From Syntrophomonas sp. UBA5432 (GTDB taxonomy: Bacteria; Bacillota; Syntrophomonadia; Syntrophomonadales; Syntrophomonadaceae), in assembly GCA_002424365.1 (NCBI GenBank), contig DIRQ01000120.1, forward strand, positions 1,330 through 19,962: a stretch of 18,633 bases of DNA. The letters are read 5' to 3'. Position numbers and translations under genes: made by a program. The notes beneath the pieces were generated by a model, which was not told the origin of the DNA, ran no database searches, and saw only the letters and a list, made by a program, of their open reading frames with translations. Of this stretch, positions 6,850-12,210 are shown piece after piece (position 1 is the stretch's first letter; each line of letters begins with the position of its first letter).

Positions 6850-7121
6850 AAAAATTAGGATAACAACAATTTTTTTGTTATTTGACATACAATATGATTG
6901 CACTGCAGTAACAATACGTTCACACGAAGTGAATAAGTGCTTCTCCGAATGAGACAGCATAAAAGTAAAATTCCTTGCTTTCCGTTTCCCGGTTTAAATA
7001 AACCGGACAATGAACATATCCATGAAGGATAGGTAATCGTTTAGTTGGGTGGATAGTTCATTGAGAAGGAGGTGAAGGAATTTTTCTATTTTAACCGCAA
7101 ACTTCTATCGGAGGAGGGAGA
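6850..7121 (+). promoter_or_regulatory. hydrogenase operon proximal leader with palindromic sites
   Basis: About 270 bases directly before the hydrogenase ATG. It holds TTGACA at 6882-6887 without a convincing -10 at standard spacing; TATGAT lies at 6893-6898. A dyad of Rex-like length (18 bp, TTGTTAT...ATACAA) lies at 6875-6892, but only the left half fits the NADH-responsive Rex consensus well. A perfect inverted repeat TTCAC-N5-GTGAA is at 6919-6933, and another perfect palindrome is at 6989-7006. An orphan Shine-Dalgarno-like AAGGAGGTGA is at 7066-7075. Operator function is inference. Confidence 0.4.
6989..7006. promoter_or_regulatory. 18-bp palindrome, candidate operator or hairpin
   Basis: CCGGTTTA and TAAACCGG separated by two bases, a perfect inverted repeat 116 bases before the hydrogenase start. 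The 2-nt centre is too short for a good RNA hairpin loop, so a dimeric repressor site is the more natural reading. Confidence 0.4.
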
Positions 7122-8297
7122 ATGTTGAGTAGTATAGTGCTAAGCAATGGTATTATTCAGGTTACTGACAAATGTAAGGCCTGTGACCATTGCACCTCTA
7201 TCTGCCCTACCCACGCCATAAAGGGCAGACTGGGAGAAAAACACCATATTGAAATTAGGAAATGTATAAACTGTGGACAATGTCTAATAAATTGCCCTTT
7301 TGGAGCTATTAATGATGTTAGCATGGTCGATGAGCGGATAATAAAGGCCCTCAAAGACCCTAACAAGTTCGTAGTAGTTCAAGAAGCCCCGGCAGTCCGA
7401 GTGGCTCTGGGTGAAGAGTTCGGACAGGCACCCGGAACTAATGTTAAGCACAAAATGTATGCTGCTTTAAGAAAACTTGGTTTTGATAAGGTTTACGACA
7501 CGGAATTTACCGCTGACCTTACCATAACCGAAGAAGGGACTGAACTTATTTACCGGGTTTTTAATGCCCTGGGAGTACCCGGTTATGAGGATTTCGGGCC
7601 TCTACCCCAGTTTACTTCTTGTTGTCCGGCCTGGGTGAAATACGCCGAAGATAAATACCCTCATGTTTTGCCCCATATTTCTACCGCTAAATCACCTCAG
7701 CAAATGTTTGGGGCTATTTCCAAGACTTACTTGGCTGAAAAACTAGGTGTAGACCCAAGCAGTATCTATTCCGTTTCAGTTATGCCCTGTACCGCCAAAA
7801 AATATGAATGTGACCGTCCTGAGTTTATGGTCAGCGGTTTCAGAGATGTCGATGCAGTAATGACCACCCGGGAACTGGCACAAATGATAAAATCAGCAGG
7901 AATAGATTTTATGAGCCTTGAGGACGAACAGGCTGACCGGTTTATTGGAGCCTCAACCGGCGCTGCGACCATATTTGGAGCTACCGGAGGAGTAATGGAG
8001 GCTGCTTTACGTACTGCCTATGAAGTGCTCAGCGGAGAAACTCTGGGTAAGGTTGAATTTAAAGCAGTTAGAGGACGTAAACCAGTACGGGAAGCAACCG
8101 TGGAAATCCCGGTAAAAGCCCTGGGAGGCAAGGTGCTACCTGTAAATGTATGTATTGTTACTGGAACCAAATATGTTGACCCGGTTATTGAAGATGTACT
8201 GGCTGGACGAAGCAAATACCACTTTATAGAAGTAATGAACTGTCCCGGTGGCTGCATCAACGGTGGCGGACAACCGATAAGACGTGATACATATTAA
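7122..8297 (+). CDS. hydA: [FeFe] hydrogenase large (catalytic) subunit
   Basis: Reduces protons to H2 or oxidises H2 at the H-cluster. The 391-residue protein has an N-terminal 2x[4Fe-4S] ferredoxin domain (C18-C21-C24-C28 and C48-C51-C54-C58, each ending in CP). The H-cluster domain follows with all three signatures: TSCCPAW (165-171), MPCTAKKYE (221-229) and MNCPGGCINGGGQP (372-385). This is the short, Desulfovibrio-type layout without extra N-terminal [2Fe-2S] domains, and it fits a separately encoded small subunit, which follows. The ATG has GGAGGAGGGAG just upstream. The protein has no signal peptide and probably rides out with the Tat-signal small subunit. Electrons likely pass to the cytochrome b encoded third in the operon. 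Regulation appears to involve the Moco-type riboswitches upstream. Confidence 0.96.
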   Translation: MLSSIVLSNGIIQVTDKCKACDHCTSICPTHAIKGRLGEKHHIEIRKCINCGQCLINCPFGAINDVSMVDERIIKALKDPNKFVVVQEAPAVRVALGEEFGQAPGTNVKHKMYAALRKLGFDKVYDTEFTADLTITEEGTELIYRVFNALGVPGYEDFGPLPQFTSCCPAWVKYAEDKYPHVLPHISTAKSPQQMFGAISKTYLAEKLGVDPSSIYSVSVMPCTAKKYECDRPEFMVSGFRDVDAVMTTRELAQMIKSAGIDFMSLEDEQADRFIGASTGAATIFGATGGVMEAALRTAYEVLSGETLGKVEFKAVRGRKPVREATVEIPVKALGGKVLPVNVCIVTGTKYVDPVIEDVLAGRSKYHFIEVMNCPGGCINGGGQPIRRDTY

Positions 8298-8317
8298 AGG
8301 GGGGAGGACAGCAAGTT

Positions 8318-8674
8318 ATGAGTATTTTTACTGAAAAAGTTGGCATGACCAGACGTCAATTTTTAAAAGGAAGCGGAATGCTGGCTGTTGCTGTTATAGT
8401 GACGGGAGTCTTCGCCAAGATAGGTTTTGATGCCTTTGCTGCTAGTGATGAGTATATTGACCAGCGAATAGCCGGTCTTTACACCCTGGATGAACAGATG
8501 GCTATACGCAAGTCACATGAAAATCCAGAAATAATCCAGATTTACCAGGACTTTTTATCACCGGGAGAGCAAAAATACTTGAGCGAAAAAGCCCATCACC
8601 TGCTCCATACCAAGTACGGCAAAGACATCCCAGCCTTTATTGAAGAACTTAACCAGCATCGGGATGTAGCGTAG
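8318..8674 (+). CDS. hydB: [FeFe] hydrogenase small subunit with Tat signal
   Basis: A 118-residue partner of the large subunit. A twin-arginine signal (TRRQFLKGSG, Arg12-Arg13, then the hydrophobic MLAVAVIVTGVFA) is followed by the iron hydrogenase small-subunit domain (about 40-110), recognisable by YIDQRIAGLYTLDEQM and the 'SHENPEIIQIYQDFL..PG...SEKAHHLLHT' pattern. In Desulfovibrio the equivalent chain wraps around the catalytic subunit and carries the export signal for the heterodimer. The hydrogenase therefore acts on the outer face of the membrane. The GGGGGGAGG ribosome-binding site is 10 nt upstream; the gene lies 20 nt after the large-subunit stop. Confidence 0.93.
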   Translation: MSIFTEKVGMTRRQFLKGSGMLAVAVIVTGVFAKIGFDAFAASDEYIDQRIAGLYTLDEQMAIRKSHENPEIIQIYQDFLSPGEQKYLSEKAHHLLHTKYGKDIPAFIEELNQHRDVA

Positions 8675-8689
8675 GAAGGGGGTAATGTG

Positions 8690-9355
8690 ATGAGCGAAGA
8701 AGTTATTAAAGGAAAAGTATTAAAACATGATACTCAGACTAGAACCATGCACTGGCTCCACCTATTAGCCTTTATTATTTTAGGGCTTACAGGGATAGGG
8801 TTTTATTGGGACATCGCAGGTATAGCCAATATATTCGGCGGCCCCGCCAATGCCTCCCTGGTCCACCGTTGGGCCGGTGTAGTATTTACGGTCGGACCGA
8901 TCTTATATATATTATTAAATTTTGACCGTTTCTCTCGGTTTGTTGATACTATCACCAGTTTTTCCAGGGATGATTTTGCCTGGTTAAAAACTATGGGTGG
9001 CTATGTACCATTTATTAAAATAGAAGAAGTACCCCCTCAAGAGAAGTATAATGCTGGTCAAAAGATATTAGGCATCCTGATAATTATTGGCTGCATATTA
9101 ATTATTATCACCGGCTTTCCCATGTGGCTGTGGTGTGATGTAGTATCCTCAGCATTCCTGGCTATCTGCTATAATGTTCACTTCTGGACCGCAATTATAA
9201 TGATTTTGCTGGTATTAGGGCATTTCTTCCTGGCTGCTATCCATCCGAAATCCCGAGTGGAATTCGCCTCTATGATGTTAGACGGTTATATTGATGCTGA
9301 AATTACAGCTGAACATAATGCTAAATGGTTCGCAGAATTACAAAAAACTGAATAG
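8690..9355 (+). CDS. hydrogenase/formate dehydrogenase-type cytochrome b membrane subunit
   Basis: A 221-residue diheme cytochrome b of the formate dehydrogenase gamma/Ni-hydrogenase cytochrome b family, linking the outward-facing hydrogenase to the menaquinone pool. Four hydrophobic helices lie at about 23-41, 57-77, 126-146 and 164-185. His residues in RTMHWLHLL, SLVHRWAG, YNVHFWTA and LGHFFLAAIHP are candidate heme ligands. Start: a GTG at 8687 is directly followed by ATG 8690; the latter sits 7 nt from the GGAAGGGGG ribosome-binding site and is preferred. It lies 15 nt after the small-subunit stop, so the three genes form one operon closed by a strong terminator. Confidence 0.92.
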   Translation: MSEEVIKGKVLKHDTQTRTMHWLHLLAFIILGLTGIGFYWDIAGIANIFGGPANASLVHRWAGVVFTVGPILYILLNFDRFSRFVDTITSFSRDDFAWLKTMGGYVPFIKIEEVPPQEKYNAGQKILGILIIIGCILIIITGFPMWLWCDVVSSAFLAICYNVHFWTAIIMILLVLGHFFLAAIHPKSRVEFASMMLDGYIDAEITAEHNAKWFAELQKTE

Positions 9356-9368
9356 CAAACGGTTTTTA

Positions 9369-9398
9369 CCCGGTCTGGCCAGGCTAGACCGGGTTTTT
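9369..9398 (+). terminator. terminator of the hydrogenase operon
   Basis: Perfect 8-bp GC-rich stem CCCGGTCT / AGACCGGG with a 9-nt loop followed by TTTTTCTTTT, 13 bases after the cytochrome stop. Confidence 0.9.
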
Positions 9399-9472
9399 CT
9401 TTTATTAGCAGGATAAACATACAAAATATCGAAAAATATAGGTAATACAGATTTGAAAGTGAGGATTTTACA

Positions 9473-9907
9473 GTGAGCACAGATAATGATGGAAATAAGA
9501 AATATGGTATAGCAGATATTGACCTGGGGACTCCTCCCCAGTGCTATATAAACATGCAGGTCCGGCTACTTGATGTTACCCCGAGAAGCAGTGTGACAAT
9601 AGCTGTCCCGGTATTGGAGAGCTATTGTAATCCGGCGGGATCAATGCAGGGAGGTTTTATCTCTGCTGCTTTTGACAATGCCTTCGGTCCTCTGTGTATC
9701 TTAGCTACCGGAACTAATCGAACTACTGCCTTAAATATTAACACCAGCTACCACCGACCGATTTTTCCAGGCGATGAACTTATTATAACGGCTACCGTGA
9801 AATCCAAGGGTCGCACCATGGTTCATATACTGGCTGATGCTTATAATCGAAAAAAACAACTTATCGCTACGGCTAACACCCAATATTTAATCTTAAACGA
9901 AAAATAG
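9473..9907 (+). CDS. PaaI-like hotdog-fold thioesterase
   Basis: A 144-residue single hotdog-domain protein, probably an acyl-CoA thioesterase in the cytoplasm. The family signature is seen as NPAGSMQGGFISAAFDNAFG (about residues 51-70): Gln replaces the common His of 'HGG', a known variant, and the Asp of the helix is kept. NINTSYHRPIFPGDELIITATVKSKGRTMVH is the typical second half of the fold. The start is GTG 9473 with GTGAGGA about 9 nt upstream. It follows the hydrogenase terminator and so is a separate unit. Substrate unknown; in a fatty-acid-oxidising anaerobe a CoA-ester housekeeping role would fit. Confidence 0.85.
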   Translation: MSTDNDGNKKYGIADIDLGTPPQCYINMQVRLLDVTPRSSVTIAVPVLESYCNPAGSMQGGFISAAFDNAFGPLCILATGTNRTTALNINTSYHRPIFPGDELIITATVKSKGRTMVHILADAYNRKKQLIATANTQYLILNEK

Positions 9908-9931
9908 AAGCGGATAATTGTCATCCGCTTC
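9907..9931. repeat. hairpin after thioesterase gene
   Basis: Perfect 9-bp stem GAAGCGGAT / ATCCGCTTC with a 7-nt loop, starting at the last base of the stop codon. There is no U-tract, so it may be an RNA-stabilising hairpin rather than an intrinsic terminator. Confidence 0.5.
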
Positions 9932-10010
9932 AGCAAAACACAAGGGGCAACAGGAACAGGATAACAGTCCCCATGTTCGCTTACTCCTGACGCCTTACGT
10001 CTGACGACTA

Positions 10011-10883
10011 TTAAGCCCCAGGCTGTTGGAGTAATACTACAATGGAGCCAACATCAATATGCCAATAGGATTTCTTTTTTGTCAATCTAAGCAGTATATC
10101 CTTACGCAATTGTTTTCTGCCACCATCATAAGCAAGTAAAACATTTACTTTATAATTATTATCGCTAAGCTTGATAATGTCAGAAACCCTTATATAATCA
10201 TAATCGCGAAACAATTCCAGGATGGCGGCCTCTTCCTCCCCGTCCAGCAAACTACCAGCTATTTTCATTTCTCCCTGGTCAATTGCAGTAAAAAATAGCC
10301 TGATGCTGTCCTCCGCCCCCAGGGTCTTAATCTGTTTTTCCACCACATTGGCTGCTTTCCAAACCATCATTTGATGGGTAAGATCTACCTTGCGACTGCC
10401 GTGGGTAGTACTATCACGAAAATGAATACAAGAATGGCCATTAAAATTATTTCCAGCTATGGCCCCTCTACCATGTGGCATTCCATTCATGGAACCGGCA
10501 ATTTTGCGGCCGTTTTCCATTTCAACGATTACCGCACGGCGTTTCCAGCTCCATTTACCATTATAGATTGCTTTCATGGTCGCAGTATCCTCTGCTGTCA
10601 AAGGCTGTACATCAGCATGATTGCTCCCGCCCCGCCTTTGAACATTAAATTGCAGACCAGTATCCAGGTCCATTATGGTAGCACTGCTATATTTGTTAAA
10701 ATACTGCCGGGCTTCCTCCCAGGTAAGAAATTCTCCATAGAGCTCCTTTGGCTCTGGTTGGACCAGGTGGTTTTCTTCGACTTCAGGCAGGGTGTATTTG
10801 TACATAAATATAAAGACTAGCAGTAGTGGTATGACAATAAGAAGTAAACGCAACTGGCGCAGGTTTACTATCACCGCTTTCAT
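10011..10883 (-). CDS. membrane-anchored protein with L,D-transpeptidase-like His/Cys motif domain
   Basis: A 290-residue protein with one N-terminal membrane anchor (about 11-28) and an extracytoplasmic remainder. The central domain (about 66-178) carries a clear motif set: RRGGSNHAD (83-91), GKWSWKRR (109-116), NGMPHG (133-138) and GHSCIHFRDSTTHG (149-162). The 'SMNGMPHG...GHSCIHF...THG' arrangement resembles the HG...SHGCIR catalytic region of YkuD-type L,D-transpeptidases, with Cys152 as the possible nucleophile. This is resemblance, not a firm family call. The C-terminal part (180-285) looks like a separate alpha/beta domain. The ATG at 10883 abuts the GGAAGG sequence, so GTG at 10874 (8 nt away) may be the true start. 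It is convergent with the thioesterase gene. Confidence 0.65.
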   Translation of the reverse strand: MKAVIVNLRQLRLLLIVIPLLLVFIFMYKYTLPEVEENHLVQPEPKELYGEFLTWEEARQYFNKYSSATIMDLDTGLQFNVQRRGGSNHADVQPLTAEDTATMKAIYNGKWSWKRRAVIVEMENGRKIAGSMNGMPHGRGAIAGNNFNGHSCIHFRDSTTHGSRKVDLTHQMMVWKAANVVEKQIKTLGAEDSIRLFFTAIDQGEMKIAGSLLDGEEEAAILELFRDYDYIRVSDIIKLSDNNYKVNVLLAYDGGRKQLRKDILLRLTKKKSYWHIDVGSIVVLLQQPGA

Positions 10884-10986
10884 CCTTCCATCGCTGGCTT
10901 TTTAAAATATATTCGCCACCGTCAGGAAAATGTCAGAGTCAGATTACTAATATCAACAAATAAATACATTCTTAGTTGCTAAGCCT

Positions 10987-11310
10987 TTAGCTCTTATCTA
11001 TTGCCCTTGTAAATAGTTTGGTTATAAGCTCCTGTTTAAGATTGTTATCGATTCTCGATGCCCTACTAGATTTGTTTTTTACGTCAGTACCCTCTAATAT
11101 TTCAGATTCAAACCCATCTTTTTCTAGTTTCTCAACTAGAGAACTAAGTAACTCTAGATGTTGTTTCTCGCTAATAAGAATGCTTTTTGAGGTTTCGCGC
11201 ACGTGTTTTTCAGATGCCCACTCGGCTAGATATTCATAATGAGCACAGCTTTTCTGTTTTTTTAAAAGTGCTTCACTCAAAGCTGCCAGTAGTTTTTCTT
11301 TTTCTTTCAT
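10987..11310 (-). CDS. small ferritin-like/rubrerythrin-like helical protein
   Basis: A 107-residue, strongly helical protein without signal peptide or membrane segment. AHYEYLAEWASEKHVRETSK (about 23-42) followed by SILISEKQHLELLSSLVEKL (43-62) resembles the two metal-binding helices of ferritin-like proteins (Glu in the first; E-K-Q-H as an ExxH motif in the second). The C-terminal part is charged and poorly defined. ATG 11310 is chosen because AAGGAGGGT lies about 10 nt upstream; the upstream in-frame ATG at 11334 overlaps that site. It is divergent from another short ferritin-like gene 170 bases away, suggesting shared control. Metal binding is inference. Confidence 0.6.
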   Translation of the reverse strand: MKEKEKLLAALSEALLKKQKSCAHYEYLAEWASEKHVRETSKSILISEKQHLELLSSLVEKLEKDGFESEILEGTDVKNKSSRASRIDNNLKQELITKLFTRAIDKS

Positions 11311-11481
11311 TCTGGTATAACCCTCCTTTCTCATCTATCCCGCACCATAATACAGTTTATGTAGTGTTTAACTTTTCGGTAATCGTTATTAGAAATTATC
11401 CATAGGACCATATTATTCCACCCAGTATATAGTATAGTGTTCCCCGAATATCCCCAAATTCAACTAAAGGAGGTGTTATAT

Positions 11482-11664
11482 ATGGCCGACTTCAAAGATA
11501 TGGTGTGGGATGCTGTTGCTGACGAAATAGGTGCTGTATCGATGTATGCTCAAATGGCCAACATGATTGACAACTGGGCCTTAAAAACTTTGATTCTTAG
11601 TATCGCTGGCGATGAATATGGCCACGCCAAGACCTGGATCGCAATATATCTGCTTGATCCCTAA
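11482..11664 (+). CDS. 60-residue ferritin-like half protein
   Basis: A very short protein with two predicted helices. The first carries Glu15 in ADEIGAVSMYAQMA; the second carries IAGDEYGHAKTW with Glu45-x-x-His48. Spacing and ExxH are those of half a rubrerythrin/ferritin di-iron site, so a dimer could build one four-helix di-metal centre. AAAGGAGGTG is a strong ribosome-binding site ending 7 nt before the ATG; an ORF extension back to 11437 has none. A TTAGAA/TATTAT pair at 11389-11416 is a possible promoter. It diverges from the other ferritin-like gene. Function in oxidative defence or iron handling is plausible but not shown. Confidence 0.65.
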   Translation: MADFKDMVWDAVADEIGAVSMYAQMANMIDNWALKTLILSIAGDEYGHAKTWIAIYLLDP

Positions 11665-11684
11665 ATAATACCTCATAAAAATAG

Positions 11685-11710
11685 GGGCTGTTAGATTATT
11701 CTAACAGCCC
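11685..11710. terminator. bidirectional terminator hairpin
   Basis: Perfect 11-bp stem GGGCTGTTAGA / TCTAACAGCCC with a 4-nt loop between convergent genes. The minus-strand tail is CTATTTTTATG, so it is stronger for the HTH gene; the plus-strand tail is poor in U. Confidence 0.7.
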
Positions 11711-11731
11711 TGCATTAAGTCTCTTAATCTT

Positions 11732-11947
11732 TTATAACCAGGGGATTTTATCAACATCATCCCCTCTTAAAATCGGGGTTATTTTACTCTTCATAGGTTC
11801 AGGCACTTCTTTTAGCTTCATATCATCAATACGCAATATGGCTGTAGTATTTAACTTCAAACGCTCAGCCAGTTCACGAGCAGTCAGTCCCTGGTTTTTG
11901 CGCAGTTCTTTAACGGTCTTATTTCTAATACTCAGGTTAAAAAACAA
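11732..11947 (-). CDS. small helix-turn-helix (XRE-like) regulator
   Basis: A 71-residue putative DNA-binding protein. TVKELRKNQGLTARELAERLKLNTTAILRID (about 11-41) is a recognisable helix-turn-helix with the Gln of the XRE/lambda-repressor type replaced by Thr-Ala-Arg. The C-terminal part (VPEPMKSKITPILRGDDVDKIPWL) is short. The start is a TTG at 11947, about 10 nt after AAGGAGTG; an ATG nearer that site leads to only six codons. A 12-bp palindrome CTAATATATTAG at 11993-12004 in its upstream region could be an autoregulatory operator. Target genes unknown. Confidence 0.65.
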   Translation of the reverse strand: MFFNLSIRNKTVKELRKNQGLTARELAERLKLNTTAILRIDDMKLKEVPEPMKSKITPILRGDDVDKIPWL

Positions 11948-12140
11948 AGCTATCCATCACTCCTTTTCTTCAAGTATACCTTATATACCGGTCTAATATA
12001 TTAGCTCCTTTAGACATCCTGCCAGAAGTACAACGGTCACAAATTCTCATGTTGAGGCTAAGCCCCAATTTTGCTGGAGAATACAGTAATTAGCTCATTT
12101 TACCCTGACCCTGCACTAGTAGGCAAAGCTTTCCAAGGAT

Positions 12141-12159
12141 AGTTAAGTTTAACTATAAT
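12141..12159 (+). promoter_or_regulatory. -10 box overlapped by a palindromic candidate operator
   Basis: TATAAT at 12154-12159 is directly preceded by the 14-bp perfect palindrome AGTTAAGTTTAACT (12141-12154), which would fill the spacer of the promoter for the large glycosyltransferase-GH130 gene. The -35 region (TTTCCA) is poor, as in regulated promoters. The regulator is not identified. Confidence 0.45.
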
Positions 12160-12210
12160 TAAGGGTGAACAGTACTCGTGCAGCCGTCTGCCAGTTAGGA
12201 GGATTTGACA

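Noticed and set aside
6875..6892. Rex operator
   Set aside because: The left half fits TTGTTAA well, but the right half keeps only ACAA, so it is mentioned as a weak candidate and not annotated as a Rex site.
6938..6946. TTCTCCGA in the hydA leader as a third Moco aptamer
   Set aside because: Only the first eight bases match the start of the two aptamers; none of the later conserved blocks (GGGCCTGGG, GCCTCCC, GGAAAGGAG) follows.
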